NCBI RefSeq assembly: GCF_003851125.1
Contig: NZ_BGOW01000015.1
Location: 1 to 64,000, forward strand
Length of the DNA stretch: 64,000 bases
Origin: Sulfuriferula multivorans
Lineage (GTDB): Bacteria > Pseudomonadota > Gammaproteobacteria > Burkholderiales > Sulfuriferulaceae
Direction of reading: 5' to 3'
The notes beneath the pieces were generated by a model, which was not told the origin of the DNA, made no database searches, and worked only from the letters and a program-made list of their open reading frames with translations. Position 1 is the first letter of the stretch. Every line of letters begins with the position of its first letter. Below, piece by piece: positions 50,852 to 61,549 of this stretch. The position numbers and the translations under genes were made by a program.

Positions 50852-52546
50852 ATGAGCACGTTTGACCACCGCAAATACCGCCCCACCCCGGCACCGCAGA
50901 TGCGTGACCGCCAGTGGCCGAGCCGCACCATTACCGCTGCGCCGCGCTGGTGCAGCGTGGATCTGCGCGACGGTAATCAGGCACTGCTGGAGCCGATGAA
51001 CGTCGCGCAGAAACAGCGCATGTGGGCACTCCTGGTCAAGCTCGGGTTCAAGGAAATCGAAGTCGGTTTTCCGTCCGCCAGCCAGCCCGATTTCGACTTT
51101 GTACGCTGGCTGATCGAGGCGCACGCGATTCCCGAGGACGTCACCATCCAGGTGCTGGTGCAGGCGCGCGAGGCTTTGATCGTACGCACCTTCGAGGCGC
51201 TCAAAGGGGCAAAACGCGCGATTGTCCACGTTTACAATTCCACCTCGCCGGTGCAGCGCGAACGCGTGTTCGGGCTGGATCGCGCCGGTGTTACCGCGAT
51301 TGCGCGCCAGGGTGCCGAATGGGTGCAACGCGAGGCGCGAAAATATCCGGCCACCGCGTGGACGTTCCAGTATTCGCCCGAGAGCTTTTCCAATACCGAA
51401 ATGGATTACGCAGTGGAAGTGTGCGAGGCGGTACTGGACGTCTGGCAACCCACGCCCGCGCAGCCGTGCATCATCAACCTGCCGTCTACCGTGGAGAGCA
51501 GTACGCCGAACATATTCGCTGACCAGGTGGAATATTTCGCCACCCATATTAGCCGCCGCGACAGCATCATTCTCTCGCTGCATACCCATAACGATCGCGG
51601 CTGTGCGGTGGCGGCCGCCGAGCTGGGCGTGCTGGCCGGTGCCGATCGCGTCGAGGGCACCCTGCTCGGCAATGGCGAACGCACCGGCAACATGGACATC
51701 GTCACCATGGCGATGAACCTGTACAGCCAGGGCATCGACCCTGAACTCGACCTGTCCAATCCCGACGAGATCATCCAGGTTGCCGTCGAGTGCACCGCGT
51801 TGCCGGTACATCCGCGCCACCCGTGGGTGGGCGAACTGGTCTATACCGCGTTTTCCGGCAGCCATCAGGACGCCATCCGCAAATGCCTGCAACGCCAGCA
51901 AGCCGACGCGCCATGGCAAGTTGCTTATCTGCCCATCGACCCGCTCGACATCGGGCGCGATTATCAGGCGGTGATCCGCGTCAACAGCCAGTCCGGCAAG
52001 GGTGGCGTGGCGTTTGTGATGGAACGCGATTACGGCCTCAGCCTGCCGCGCTGGATGCAGGAGGAACTGGCGCAGGCGGTGCAGCGCACCAGCGAAGCCG
52101 ACGGCGGCGAAGTGGACAGCGCACGCATCCATGCCCTGTTCATGCAAACTTTCGTCAACGACCATGCCCGCGTCAGCCTGAAGGGCTACCGTCTGGATCG
52201 CACCGGCGGCCAGGACACGCTCGCGGCGCAAATCATGTTTGACCAGCAGATACAGTTAATACAGGGGCACGGAGAAGGTGCCATATCCGCCTTCGTACAA
52301 GGCTGGATGCGCCATAGCGGCCAGCGCATCAGCGTGGTGGATTACAGCGAACACGCCATCGGCAGCGGCACCGACGCAGAAGCCGTGGCCTATATCCAGC
52401 TCAACATCGATGGTCAGCGCGTAGCCGGCGCCGCGTTCGATCACGACACGGTAAGCGCGTCGCTCAAGGCGGTGTTGTCGGCGCTGAATCGCGTCAACGT
52501 GCGTGAGGCAATCCCTCCAGCGGCTCTATCCCCGGCAGCGTCATGA
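50852..52546 (+). CDS. leuA: 2-isopropylmalate synthase
   Basis: 564 aa, preceded by CCAGGAGCCGCACC. DRE-TIM metallolyase: WCSVDLRDGNQAL near the N-terminus, SLHTHNDRG (metal HxH) and NGERTGNMDIVTMAMNLY. C-terminal leucine-regulatory domain (about residues 430-560) for feedback. Length and N-terminal extension match the long LeuA form. First step of leucine synthesis. Its 3' end overlaps the convergent metR end by 53 bp. Confidence 0.94.
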   Translation: MSTFDHRKYRPTPAPQMRDRQWPSRTITAAPRWCSVDLRDGNQALLEPMNVAQKQRMWALLVKLGFKEIEVGFPSASQPDFDFVRWLIEAHAIPEDVTIQVLVQAREALIVRTFEALKGAKRAIVHVYNSTSPVQRERVFGLDRAGVTAIARQGAEWVQREARKYPATAWTFQYSPESFSNTEMDYAVEVCEAVLDVWQPTPAQPCIINLPSTVESSTPNIFADQVEYFATHISRRDSIILSLHTHNDRGCAVAAAELGVLAGADRVEGTLLGNGERTGNMDIVTMAMNLYSQGIDPELDLSNPDEIIQVAVECTALPVHPRHPWVGELVYTAFSGSHQDAIRKCLQRQQADAPWQVAYLPIDPLDIGRDYQAVIRVNSQSGKGGVAFVMERDYGLSLPRWMQEELAQAVQRTSEADGGEVDSARIHALFMQTFVNDHARVSLKGYRLDRTGGQDTLAAQIMFDQQIQLIQGHGEGAISAFVQGWMRHSGQRISVVDYSEHAIGSGTDAEAVAYIQLNIDGQRVAGAAFDHDTVSASLKAVLSALNRVNVREAIPPAALSPAAS

Positions 52547-53426
52547 ACGCCTGCTCGCGCAGGGTATCGACAAAATCGCGATGAAATGTCCGCTCCGCGT
52601 CGCTGTCGCGCGCGGCTGTGTAGAGCCCGCTCCACAAACCCTTCTTGCCGATGGGTCGCGCCACCACGTAGCCGCGTTCGAGAAACGGCTGCACCGCCCA
52701 GGCAGGCAGCGCGGCCAGTCCCTTGCGGCTGGCGACCAGTTGCACGATGGCGATGGTGAGTTCGGCCAGACGCCGCTCGGGATTCACCCCGGCCGGCTTC
52801 AATACGCGCCGCACCACGTCGAGCAGGCGATCCGGCGCCGGGTAGGTGATCAGCGGGTCTTGCGCAAAATCCTTCGCGGTTAAATACGCCTTGGCCGCCA
52901 GCGGGTGGCCGGTCGCCATCAGTGCCAGCATCTCGTAACGGAACAAGGGACTGAACGACACGCCTTTGTGGCGCGCCATTTCCGAAACGATCACCAGGTC
53001 GGCCCTGTCTTCGGCCAGCAACGCCAGCGGATCGGTATGAAAGCCTCCCACCAGATCCATCTCCACCTCAGGCCAGTGCGCGCGGTAGGCGTCCATGCCC
53101 GGCATCAGCCAGTCGTAGCAGGTATGGCACTCCACCGCGATGCGCAGCCGTCCCGGCTGGTTGTCCTCCGCCAGCCGCGCCAGGTCGCGCCGCGCGGCTT
53201 CCATTTTTGGTAATACCTCCTGGGCCAGGTGCAGCAAACGCATCCCCGCCGGGGTGGCGCGCAATGGCCGGCTACGCTCGAACAGCACCACGCCGTAATG
53301 GCCTTCCAGCGCGACGAGTTGGTGCGACAGTGCCGACTGGGTCAGGTGCAGACGGGTGGCAGCACGGGTCAAGCTGCCGGTTTCATTCAGCGCCTCGATT
53401 ACGCGCAGATGTTTAAGTGTCAGCAT
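52494..53426 (-). CDS. metR: LysR-family regulator MetR
   Basis: 310 aa. LysR helix-turn-helix MLTLKHLRVIEALNETGSLTRAATRLHLTQSALSHQL and a periplasmic-binding-protein-like effector domain (GRLRIAVECHTCYDWLMPGM, typical MetR). Activates metE with homocysteine as co-effector. Divergent from metE across 99 bp, as usual for MetR. Convergent overlap of 53 bp with leuA. Confidence 0.92.
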   Translation of the reverse strand: MLTLKHLRVIEALNETGSLTRAATRLHLTQSALSHQLVALEGHYGVVLFERSRPLRATPAGMRLLHLAQEVLPKMEAARRDLARLAEDNQPGRLRIAVECHTCYDWLMPGMDAYRAHWPEVEMDLVGGFHTDPLALLAEDRADLVIVSEMARHKGVSFSPLFRYEMLALMATGHPLAAKAYLTAKDFAQDPLITYPAPDRLLDVVRRVLKPAGVNPERRLAELTIAIVQLVASRKGLAALPAWAVQPFLERGYVVARPIGKKGLWSGLYTAARDSDAERTFHRDFVDTLREQAFMTLPGIEPLEGLPHAR

Positions 53427-53441
53427 GTATTAGTTTAATTC

Positions 53442-53471
53442 ATACAAATCAGGAAAATTACTCGTTTGTAT
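53442..53471. promoter_or_regulatory. inverted repeat in metR-metE intergenic region
   Basis: ATACAAA at 53442-53448 and TTTGTAT at 53465-53471 are perfect inverted arms 16 bp apart, in the divergent promoter space. The canonical MetR site TGAAN5TTCA was not found by eye. A candidate regulator or RNA structure site; the identity of the binding protein is inferred only from position. Confidence 0.35.
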
Positions 53472-53525
53472 CATAAACCAGCTTGTCGCATCATGCATGA
53501 CACTTTCAAATCCGGACCGACCATC

Positions 53526-55853
53526 ATGACCACCATCCATACTCTGGGCTTTCCCCGCATCGGCAAAAATCGCGAACTGAAGTTCGCACTGGAGAAATTC
53601 TGGCGCGGCGAGATCGATGCCGACACGCTGGAAGCCAGCGGCCGCGAACTGCGCGCGCGCCACTGGCAGCTGCAAGCCGGCGCCGGGCTGGACTTCGTTG
53701 CCGTGGGGGATTTCGCCTACTACGACCAGATGCTCAACCACATCCAAATGCTGGGCTGCGAACCGGCGCGTTTCGGCTTCAGCGGGCAGGAAACCGAGCT
53801 GGCGCGTTATTTCACCCAGGCGCGCGGCGTGGCGAGCGAAGCCAAATCCTGCTGCGGCGGCCATGCCGGAACCGATGATCAGGGCACCTGGGCACTGGAA
53901 ATGACCAAGTGGTTTGATACCAATTACCACTATCTGGTACCGGAATTCACTGCGGATACGATTTTCAGGCTGGCGTCCGAACGCCTGTTCGACGAAGTGA
54001 CTGAGGCGCAGACGCTGGGACACAAGGTCAAGGTTACGCTGGTCGGTCCGCTGACTTTCCTGTTCCTCGGCAAGGAAAAATCTGCCGGCTTCGAGCGTCT
54101 GGCGCTGCTCGACAGACTACTGTCGGTCTATGGTGAAATCCTGCTGCGTCTGAAAACTCTGGGTGTGGAATGGGTGCAGCTGGACGAGCCCATCCTGTGC
54201 CTGGACTTGCCGCTGGCCTGGAAACTGGCATTCGAACCCGCCTATAACCGGCTCAACGCCGCCGGGGTAAAAATCCTGCTCGCCACCTATTTCGGCGCGC
54301 TGGGCGACAACGCCGTGCTGGCCTGCACGCTGCCGGTGGCTGGCCTGCATATCGATGCGGTGCGCGCGCCGCACCAGCTGACCACCGTGCTTGATCGCCT
54401 GCCGCATTACAAGGTGCTGTCGCTGGGGGCAATTGACGGACGCAACATCTGGCGTGCCGATCTGGACCAGACACTGGAGCTGGTGGCAACGGCACACGCG
54501 AAACTGGGCGACCGGCTGTGGATCGCACCATCGTGCTCGCTGCAGCACGTACCGGTGGACCTGAGAGGGGAAGACAAGCTGGACGCCGAATTACGTTCAT
54601 GGCTGGCGTTTGCGGTACAAAAACTGAATGAACTCGGTGCATTGAAACTGGCGCTGAACAAGGACATCGGCGCCGCCGACCTGGCATATGCCAACGCATT
54701 TGGCGCATCGCGCAGTGCCGCCGCCACGCGCCGCGCCAGCCCGCGCGTACACAACCCGGCGGTGGCATCACGCCTGACTGCATTGCCGCAGGATGCAGAC
54801 CGGCGCGCCACACCGTTCAAGGCGCGTCAGGCCAGACAGCGCGCACGCTTCAACCTGCCCGCCTTCCCCACCACCACCATCGGTTCTTTTCCGCAAACCA
54901 AGGAAATCCGCGCTGCGCGTGCCACCTTTAAGCGCGGCGAGTTGTCCGCAGCGGATTACACCGCAGCGATGCAGCGCGAAATCAAGCTGGCGGTGGACAA
55001 GCAGGTCAGCCTCGGGCTGGACGTGCTGGTGCATGGCGAGGCCGAACGCAATGACATGGTGGAATATTTCGGCGAACAGCTGGCCGGGTTTGCCTTCACC
55101 CGGAACGGCTGGGTGCAGAGCTACGGTTCACGCTGCGTGAAGCCGCCGGTGATTTACGGCGATGTGTCGCGCCCCACGCCGATGACGGTGGAATGGACCG
55201 CCTACGCGCAGAGCCTGACCAGCCTGCCGATGAAGGGCATGCTCACCGGCCCGGTCACCATCCTGCAATGGTCGTTCGTGCGCGACGACCAGCCGCGCAG
55301 CGACACCGCGCTGCAAATCGCGCTGGCGATCCGCGATGAAGTGGTTGACCTGGAAGCCGCCGGCATCGGCATTATCCAGATCGACGAACCGGCCATCCGC
55401 GAAGGCCTGCCGCTGCGCCGCGGCGACTGGCCGGCGTACCTGGACTGGGCCGGGCGCGCATTCCGCATCTCCGCATCGGGCGTGCGCGACGAGACGCAGG
55501 TCCATACCCACATGTGCTATTCCGAGTTCAACGACATCCTGCCCGCCATCGCCGCACTGGATGCCGACGTCATCACCATCGAGACCTCGCGCTCGGACAT
55601 GGAACTGCTGCGCGGCTTCGGCGATTTCAAATACCCCAACGAAATCGGCCCCGGCGTGTACGACATCCACAGCCCGCGCGTGCCATCCACTGAGGAAATG
55701 ACACGCCTGCTGAAAAAAGCTGCCGAGGTAGTGCCCCCGGCAAATCTCTGGGTGAACCCGGATTGCGGCCTGAAAACCCGCGCCTGGCCGGAGACCGAAG
55801 CCGCGCTGGCCAACATGGTGCAAGCCGCGCGGCTAATGCGCGCTGCTGTTTAG
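53526..55853 (+). CDS. metE: cobalamin-independent methionine synthase
   Basis: 775 aa from the ATG at 53526 ([19 protein letters not shown]); the frame is open upstream to 53466. Two (beta/alpha)8 halves joined by a linker. Zinc ligands in [10 protein letters not shown] and NPDCGLKTR, plus [11 protein letters not shown]. Uses methyl-tetrahydrofolate-triglutamate to methylate homocysteine. No cobalamin riboswitch was noticed upstream. Confidence 0.95.
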   Translation: MTTIHTLGFPRIGKNRELKFALEKFWRGEIDADTLEASGRELRARHWQLQAGAGLDFVAVGDFAYYDQMLNHIQMLGCEPARFGFSGQETELARYFTQARGVASEAKSCCGGHAGTDDQGTWALEMTKWFDTNYHYLVPEFTADTIFRLASERLFDEVTEAQTLGHKVKVTLVGPLTFLFLGKEKSAGFERLALLDRLLSVYGEILLRLKTLGVEWVQLDEPILCLDLPLAWKLAFEPAYNRLNAAGVKILLATYFGALGDNAVLACTLPVAGLHIDAVRAPHQLTTVLDRLPHYKVLSLGAIDGRNIWRADLDQTLELVATAHAKLGDRLWIAPSCSLQHVPVDLRGEDKLDAELRSWLAFAVQKLNELGALKLALNKDIGAADLAYANAFGASRSAAATRRASPRVHNPAVASRLTALPQDADRRATPFKARQARQRARFNLPAFPTTTIGSFPQTKEIRAARATFKRGELSAADYTAAMQREIKLAVDKQVSLGLDVLVHGEAERNDMVEYFGEQLAGFAFTRNGWVQSYGSRCVKPPVIYGDVSRPTPMTVEWTAYAQSLTSLPMKGMLTGPVTILQWSFVRDDQPRSDTALQIALAIRDEVVDLEAAGIGIIQIDEPAIREGLPLRRGDWPAYLDWAGRAFRISASGVRDETQVHTHMCYSEFNDILPAIAALDADVITIETSRSDMELLRGFGDFKYPNEIGPGVYDIHSPRVPSTEEMTRLLKKAAEVVPPANLWVNPDCGLKTRAWPETEAALANMVQAARLMRAAV

Positions 55854-56009
55854 CTGACGGCTGGCCTGCACCATCGTAGCCTGCGCGTTTACCTGCTGAC
55901 GGCGGGAATATCGGTACAAGCGGCAGCTTGAGGGGTTAAGGGGTCACATCTTGTATTGGAATCGAGCCTCCGCCGGGGCGTCCCGCTTGCGCGCTCATCC
56001 GGCGTTTTG

Positions 56010-56285
56010 CTAGGTTTGCTCCCGGCGGCGCGCTTCTTCCAGGAAGGCATTCTGTCCCGCCAGCAGCAGGTCGTGGATATCGGTGACGTTTACCGGCCGG
56101 TCACTCTTCAGTCCGTCGACCACCAGCCGCACCCATCCGTCGGGTTCGTGAACCGCCGATCTGTCGTCCCTCGTGGTGATTTCGTATTTCCGGTTGAACT
56201 CCTCCTGCTTAATGAACTGCAGCTTGAGCCCCCCGGTATGCGTCGCGGTCTTTCGGCTCCAATCAATCATCCATTCGCTGCCCAT
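56010..56285 (-). CDS. small hypothetical protein
   Basis: 91 aa from the ATG at 56285 (MGSEWMIDWSRKTATHTGG) with TGGAGAG upstream; the frame is open to 56393. Contains LKLQFIKQEEFNRKYEITTRDD and a C-terminal helix VTDIHDLLLAGQNAFLEEARRREQT. No signal or membrane segment. Function unknown. Confidence 0.5.
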   Translation of the reverse strand: MGSEWMIDWSRKTATHTGGLKLQFIKQEEFNRKYEITTRDDRSAVHEPDGWVRLVVDGLKSDRPVNVTDIHDLLLAGQNAFLEEARRREQT

Positions 56286-56894
56286 GAAGCTCTCCATTTG
56301 CCATTTGTTGTTTTGCTTCCAGGGGGAAAGCCCTGTTTGCGACAATATCGTCAGCCGAGTACGAGTGAAGCGACAAAGACCGCAGGCTGCCATGGGGCCG
56401 TATTTTATATCAGGATGCCTGTCCTTAATTCTTTTAATGAACGCATACCATCGTGGCTTTCATGGCTTCTCCCTGGATACGAGTTGAAAGTGGCGCTCTC
56501 TTTCCATCCGTTCAGCATGGGAACAAAAGACACTCCGGCCACAAATGATGCTATTCCAACTTCACAATAGCCGATGGTCCGCATTCCGCAATACCCAGTT
56601 TGACGCCGCGTGGCTATTTTTCCTCCAGGGGCTCGAGCCGTATCACCAGATACTCAAGCCCTGTGGTTGTCTTTGCATCAATTTCACAAAGCAACTCCCT
56701 GTCGGTATCAAGGTTCGTCGGCCCCCAATCCACTAGCGTGCGTCTCCGTACAGACCTGATTGCTCTGTGCGCTTAAGGTGCAGTAATACTTGGTACACCT
56801 TGCCGCAACCATGTAGCACTACCCAACATCCCGGCGCCACACACGTGAAGAGGCAATGGCCGGTAGACCGACATCACTTATCAGGAGATCGATC
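56286..56894. other. intergenic region before katE
   Basis: 609 bp. Besides the possible small frame at 56614-56733 (listed separately) I saw no gene, RNA or repeat. The katE ribosome site AGGAGATCGATC is at its right end. Possibly decayed coding DNA. Confidence 0.3.
56614..56733 (-). CDS. possible 39-aa small protein or gene remnant
   Basis: GTG at 56733 with CGGAGACG upstream; ends in TAG at 56614-56616. Reads VDWGPTNLDTDRELLCEIDA then a KTTTGLEYLVIRLEPLEEK end. The frame is open upstream only to a TAA, with a basic RSVRRRTL stretch. Amphipathic, protein-like composition, but no homologue recognised. It may be the tail of a broken gene. Confidence 0.25.
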   Translation of the reverse strand: MDWGPTNLDTDRELLCEIDAKTTTGLEYLVIRLEPLEEK

Positions 56895-59000
56895 ATGAGC
56901 AAAGAAAAGACCATGCGCAATTCAGGAAAGGCGAAGCATTCGGCCCCGAACGGCGACACAAAAATCGGTGCCGGAGGCGAACTGCACCAGATTGTCGGGG
57001 GGAAGCACTCCGCACTCACTACCAATCAGGGCGTCGCGCTTGCCGACAATCAGAACTCGCTCAAAGCCAATGCGCGCGGCCCTGCGCTGCTGGAAGATTT
57101 CATCCTGCGCGAAAAAATTACCCATTTCGATCACGAGCGTATTCCCGAGCGCATCGTGCACGCGCGTGCGACCGGGGTGCATGGGTACTTCGAGCTGACC
57201 GCTTCGTTGAAACGATATACCACCGCCAAAATACTCACCGAGGTAGGAGTGAAGACGCCCCTGTTTACGCGTATATCGACTGTTGCAGGCGGCGCTGGCT
57301 CGGTCGACACGCCGCGCGATGTGCGCGGGTTTGCCGTCAAGTTTTATACCAAGGAAGGCAACTGGGACCTGGTCGGCAACAACATTCCGGTTTTCTTCAT
57401 CCAGGATGCCATCAAATTTCCAGATCTGATTCATGCGGTAAAAATGGAACCCGACCGCGGTTTCCCGCAATCGGCAACCGCTCACGACACGTTCTGGGAT
57501 TACATGTCGCTGACGCCGGAAGCCATGCACATGGTGATGTGGATCATGTCTGACCGCACAATCCCGCGTTCGCTACGCATGATCGAAGGATTTGGCATAC
57601 ATAGCTTCCGGTTGATTAACGACGCCGGCGAATCCACTTTCGTAAAATTCCACTGGCGTCCCAAGCTCGGCCTGCAGTCCACCATCTGGGATGAGACAGT
57701 GAAGATTTCCGGTGCGGATCAGGACTACCAGCGCCGCGACATGTTCGAAGCCATCGAAGCCGGAAATTTTCCGGAATGGGAATTCGCGGTTCAGCTGTTC
57801 ACCCAGAAAGAAGCGGATAAATTTCCGTTCGATCATCTGGACGCAACCAAGCTGATCCCCGAAGAGCTGGTGCCATTGCAGGTAATCGGGCGCATGGTGC
57901 TGGACCGCTGGCCGAACAATTTTTTCGCCGAAACCGAACAGGTGGCCTACTGTCCAGCCAATATCGTGCCCGGCATCGATTTCTCCAATGATCCCCTGTT
58001 GCAGGGCCGTTTATTCTCCTATCTCGACACGCAGCTTTCGCGCCTGGGTTCGCCCAATTTCCACCAGATCCCGGTCAACGCGCCCCAGTGCCCGTTTGCG
58101 AACCAGCAACGCGACGGACACATGCAGATGGAGCAACCGGCAGGCCGTGTTGCGTATGAGCCCAACTCCTTGTCCAAAAACTCGCCGCGCGAAACACCGG
58201 TCGGGGGCTTTCATAGCGCGGCAGTCAATGAAAGCGGCGAGAAAGGCCGCGTTCGCCCCGAGAGTTTCGCTGACCACTACAGCCAGGCGCGCCAGTTCTA
58301 TCTGAGCCAGACCGCTTACGAGCAGGCGCATATCGCTTCAGCATTTGTGTTCGAACTGTCCAAAGTCGATCATTTGCACGTGCGTGAGGCCATGGTCGGT
58401 CACCTCCTGCATATTGAGAAAGACCTCGCCCAGCGCGTCGCCAACGGTCTTGGGTTTTCCAAATTACCTGAAGCGCCGGCAGCCGCTGCACCCGTGCAGA
58501 AACTGCCCGTTTCGCCGGCATTGCAGATCATCGGCAAAATGAAGGATACCTTGATGGGGCGCGCAATTGCCATCCTGATTGCAGACGGTTCGGACGGCGC
58601 CATCATTAAAAAAGTGCAAAAGGCCGCGATCGACGCCGGCGCCACTGTGAAGATCGTTGCACCCAGGGTGGGGGGCGCAAAGCTGGCCGATGGCTCAGTG
58701 CTGGCGGCGAACGGACAATTGGCGGGTTCACCCTCTATATTGTTTGACGCGGTAGCGGTCATTCTCTCCGCGGATGGTGCCAAAGCGCTCGCGAAGGAAA
58801 GCGCCGCAATCGATTTCGTGCGCGATGCATTCGGTCATCTCAAAGCCATCGCTGTGGACGCCGGTGGTCGTGCGCTTTTGAAAACAGCGAATGTGGGAAA
58901 TGATGCGGGAATAGTCGATGTCGCCGACCAAAAGGCATTTATTGCAGCAGCAAAAATGCGCCAGTGGGCCCGGGAGAAATCAGTGCGAACCTTGGCATAG
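56895..59000 (+). CDS. katE: catalase HPII (large-subunit monofunctional haem catalase)
   Basis: 701 aa from the ATG at 56895 ([16 protein letters not shown]), preceded by AGGAGATCGATC. Catalytic His in [15 protein letters not shown], Asn in [13 protein letters not shown], and haem-ligand Tyr in [14 protein letters not shown]-terminal flavodoxin/DJ-1-like domain from about residue 555 ([15 protein letters not shown]), typical of clade-2 catalases. Degrades hydrogen peroxide. Neighbour of iron-storage and cation-efflux genes. Confidence 0.94.
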   Translation: MSKEKTMRNSGKAKHSAPNGDTKIGAGGELHQIVGGKHSALTTNQGVALADNQNSLKANARGPALLEDFILREKITHFDHERIPERIVHARATGVHGYFELTASLKRYTTAKILTEVGVKTPLFTRISTVAGGAGSVDTPRDVRGFAVKFYTKEGNWDLVGNNIPVFFIQDAIKFPDLIHAVKMEPDRGFPQSATAHDTFWDYMSLTPEAMHMVMWIMSDRTIPRSLRMIEGFGIHSFRLINDAGESTFVKFHWRPKLGLQSTIWDETVKISGADQDYQRRDMFEAIEAGNFPEWEFAVQLFTQKEADKFPFDHLDATKLIPEELVPLQVIGRMVLDRWPNNFFAETEQVAYCPANIVPGIDFSNDPLLQGRLFSYLDTQLSRLGSPNFHQIPVNAPQCPFANQQRDGHMQMEQPAGRVAYEPNSLSKNSPRETPVGGFHSAAVNESGEKGRVRPESFADHYSQARQFYLSQTAYEQAHIASAFVFELSKVDHLHVREAMVGHLLHIEKDLAQRVANGLGFSKLPEAPAAAAPVQKLPVSPALQIIGKMKDTLMGRAIAILIADGSDGAIIKKVQKAAIDAGATVKIVAPRVGGAKLADGSVLAANGQLAGSPSILFDAVAVILSADGAKALAKESAAIDFVRDAFGHLKAIAVDAGGRALLKTANVGNDAGIVDVADQKAFIAAAKMRQWAREKSVRTLA

Positions 59001-59074
59001 ACGTCCGTTACGAACAGGCATTGATCGACCGCCCCGGCTCGCTGGTATTCCTTTCGCAGGGTAAAGCCTACGAT

Positions 59075-59686
59075 TCAGGTTGCCAGAAATTCGTGGCGGG
59101 CCTGCCTCACCACCCGCCATGCCGAGTGCAGGAACAGAGCGGCGATACCGAAGCCGACTACCCAGTCCGGCCATGGCTGGTGGATCGTGGCAATCAATCC
59201 GGCAGCAACGAGTACCGAGACATTCGCAACAATATCGTTGCGCGAGCACAGCCACACCGAGCGCATGTTGATATCCTCGTCGCGATGGCGGGTGAGCAGA
59301 CGCAGGCACACCAGGTTGGCAGCCAGCGCCAGCAAACCCACCGCGCCCATGGTGGCGGCCTCGGGTGGAACAGCATTGAACATCCGGTATGCCACCTGCC
59401 CCAGCACGAACAAGCCGAAACCTGCCATCACCAGGCCCTTGACCAGTGCAGCGCCCGCCTTCCAGCGCAGTCCGCGCGTCACCGCATACAGGCTCAGTGC
59501 ATACACCAGCGCGTCGCCCAGCATGTCCAGCGAATCCGCCATCAGTGCGACGGAACCGGCCGCCAGCCCGGCGCCGAACTCGACCCCGAACATGACGCTG
59601 TTGATCAGCAATACCCACTTCAGCGTGCGCGACTGGCGCGCCTGGAGCTGGCCGACCGCACAGGCGCTGTCTTCGCAGCATCCCAT
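59075..59686 (-). CDS. cation diffusion facilitator-type efflux protein
   Basis: 203 aa with about six hydrophobic helices and a Cys-containing N-terminus (MGCCEDSACAVGQLQARQ). CDF metal site signatures: SVALMADSLDMLGDALVYA (Asp pair) and WLCSRNDIVANVSVLVA (Asn-Asp). The C-terminal cytoplasmic domain of full CDF proteins is missing (ends ARHEFLAT), so it is a short form. Likely exports Zn, Co, Cd or Fe. It starts 6 bp after the bacterioferritin-like stop, same direction. Confidence 0.82.
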   Translation of the reverse strand: MGCCEDSACAVGQLQARQSRTLKWVLLINSVMFGVEFGAGLAAGSVALMADSLDMLGDALVYALSLYAVTRGLRWKAGAALVKGLVMAGFGLFVLGQVAYRMFNAVPPEAATMGAVGLLALAANLVCLRLLTRHRDEDINMRSVWLCSRNDIVANVSVLVAAGLIATIHQPWPDWVVGFGIAALFLHSAWRVVRQARHEFLAT

Positions 59687-59692
59687 GACAAA

Positions 59693-60148
59693 TTAACCGT
59701 CAAATTCGGCAATATCGCCGGGCTTGCGCAGCATCTTGTTGACTTCTCCGGCATGCAGCTCCTCCGCTGCGATGAGTTCGCGCGCGTATTCCTCCAGCAA
59801 TACCGATTTTCCCTGAGCCAGTTCGAGCAACTCGTAGTAAGTGGCCAACGCGGCCTGCTCATGTTCCAGCGATTCGCGCAGGATGGCGCCGATGTCGTGC
59901 TGGTGGGTCTCCAGCAGCGGGCCGATACCCAGCGATGGATGGCCGCCGAAATGGGTGATCAGCTCACCCGCGCGGCGCGCGTGCAGCAGGCCTTCATCGC
60001 CCTGTTCGGTCAACCAGCTCACAATCGGGATGCGGTTATAGCCGTAGATCATCAGCGCGTAATGGGTGTAGCGCACCACGCCGGCGAGCTCCAGTTCCAT
60101 GATGCGGTTCAACAGTGTAATGGCTTGCTGCTTGTCCTGGGTTTGCAT
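59693..60148 (-). CDS. bacterioferritin-like di-iron protein
   Basis: 151 aa four-helix bundle. Iron ligand motifs: ELELAGVVRYTHYA, LEHEQAALATYYELLE and AAEELHAGEVNKML. Bacterioferritin family, but the usual haem Met position is not certain. Stores iron or acts as a di-iron peroxidase. Likely operon with the downstream cation efflux gene. Confidence 0.82.
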   Translation of the reverse strand: MQTQDKQQAITLLNRIMELELAGVVRYTHYALMIYGYNRIPIVSWLTEQGDEGLLHARRAGELITHFGGHPSLGIGPLLETHQHDIGAILRESLEHEQAALATYYELLELAQGKSVLLEEYARELIAAEELHAGEVNKMLRKPGDIAEFDG

Positions 60149-60256
60149 GATTTTCTCCTTGGTGAAACGCCGGTCACCCGGCGGGACGGGAAGCCCTGAT
60201 TGGCCATGCCTGTGTACTAAAAATGGGCGCTGGCTTCCCGGACTTACACCATTACT

Positions 60257-61549
60257 CTAGAACATATAGCCCACACCAAGGTTGAAGCGGTCTTTCTTGT
60301 TGTCGGTTTTGTAGTTCTGCCAGTCGGCTTTCAGCACCACTTCACGGCTCAGGTTGAAGTTGGCGCCGGCTGTCACGACGGTCTCGTCATTCAGCGGATT
60401 GGCCGTATAGCCCGCATCCACGCTGTCCTGGGTATTGTAGCGCTCGTAGCGCACAAACGGACTCAGGCGCATGTCACCTTTTTTCCATACATGGTAGGCC
60501 GCCTGGCCGTACCAGCCATAGAAGGACTTGGGCGCAGCGCCACCGGAAGTGGGTACCACGCCGACGGCCTGATTGATCGCCAGGGTATCGCCCAGCGTGC
60601 CGCGTGCGTAGAGTGCTTGCAGTTCCAGATTACCCACACCGTATTTACCATGCACATCCCACAACGTCAGGCGCGCGTCTTTACCTTGCAAAAATGGACT
60701 GGGATTGTCGCCGTTGCCGTTTTGTGCGGTGTTACCGGTGAATAGCCCGGCCCCCAGCATCCAACCGGGTTGACGGTAATTCAACCCGGCATAGATTGCC
60801 AGATCATTGGCAGCCGCCTTGCTGGCTTCGCCATGCATGTCCTTAACAGCGTATGCCGCATTGCCTGCATACTTGCTGGCGTCAAAGCCGGTGGAAATAC
60901 CGATGTTGTATTCCAGGACGCTATCCAATACGCGGCCTTGCAGGCCAATCCCTGCCTCACGCCAGGTAGAAGGGATGATGCGGGTCTCCACCTCGTTGCG
61001 CAGCACACCATAGTAAGTCGGCGGCTCGTGGGTTTCATTGAGAATGCCCAGCGGCATCAGCATCAAACCGGCACGCAGATTCATCTGTGGCAGCAAGTTG
61101 TATTCGATGTAACCCTGCTCGACTTCGATTTCTCCTTTATCCCCCGCGCTGGATACGGCGTGTTCCAGTTCCAGTTCAGAATATAAACGCAGCCTGTCGT
61201 TAAAACGATGCCCGAGAAACATCACAAAACGGTTGAAGTCCACTTGATCCTTGACCGAGCCATCGCGATAATTGCTGTACGACAGCTCACCATAACCACC
61301 GATGCTGGTATCCGATGCAGCGGGTGGGTTATCTGCCTGATTACTCGCGACGGCTGCTTTGACAGCGCTGTCCACCTGCTTTTCACGCGCCGCTTTTTCT
61401 TCGGCCAGCTGCTGCTTGAGCGCCGTCATTTCCTGCTGCAGCTGATCGAGCTTTTGTTCCAGGGTGCTGGTGGACGATTCAGCGTGGGCGCTGAACGAGA
61501 GCGTGATCAGCGTCGCCAGGAGCGCCGGTTTCAACTTGGAGGGGTGCAT
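60257..61549 (-). CDS. outer-membrane porin with coiled-coil N-terminus
   Basis: 430 aa from the ATG at 61549 (MHPSKLKPALLATLITLSFSAHA), with AAAGGAAAAATC upstream. Signal peptide, then a coiled-coil LEQKLDQLQQEMTALKQQLA that anchors to peptidoglycan or trimerises, then a beta-barrel (YSELELEHAVSS, LELQALYARGTLG) ending in the aromatic GVGYMF. OprP/OprO-like or general porin; anion selectivity cannot be judged. It begins 71 bp inside the upstream membrane-protein gene. Confidence 0.82.
   Translation of the reverse strand: MHPSKLKPALLATLITLSFSAHAESSTSTLEQKLDQLQQEMTALKQQLAEEKAAREKQVDSAVKAAVASNQADNPPAASDTSIGGYGELSYSNYRDGSVKDQVDFNRFVMFLGHRFNDRLRLYSELELEHAVSSAGDKGEIEVEQGYIEYNLLPQMNLRAGLMLMPLGILNETHEPPTYYGVLRNEVETRIIPSTWREAGIGLQGRVLDSVLEYNIGISTGFDASKYAGNAAYAVKDMHGEASKAAANDLAIYAGLNYRQPGWMLGAGLFTGNTAQNGNGDNPSPFLQGKDARLTLWDVHGKYGVGNLELQALYARGTLGDTLAINQAVGVVPTSGGAAPKSFYGWYGQAAYHVWKKGDMRLSPFVRYERYNTQDSVDAGYTANPLNDETVVTAGANFNLSREVVLKADWQNYKTDNKKDRFNLGVGYMF

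Noticed and set aside
50768-52231. 487-codon minus-strand frame opposite leuA
   Set aside because: Antisense shadow of leuA; no family features.
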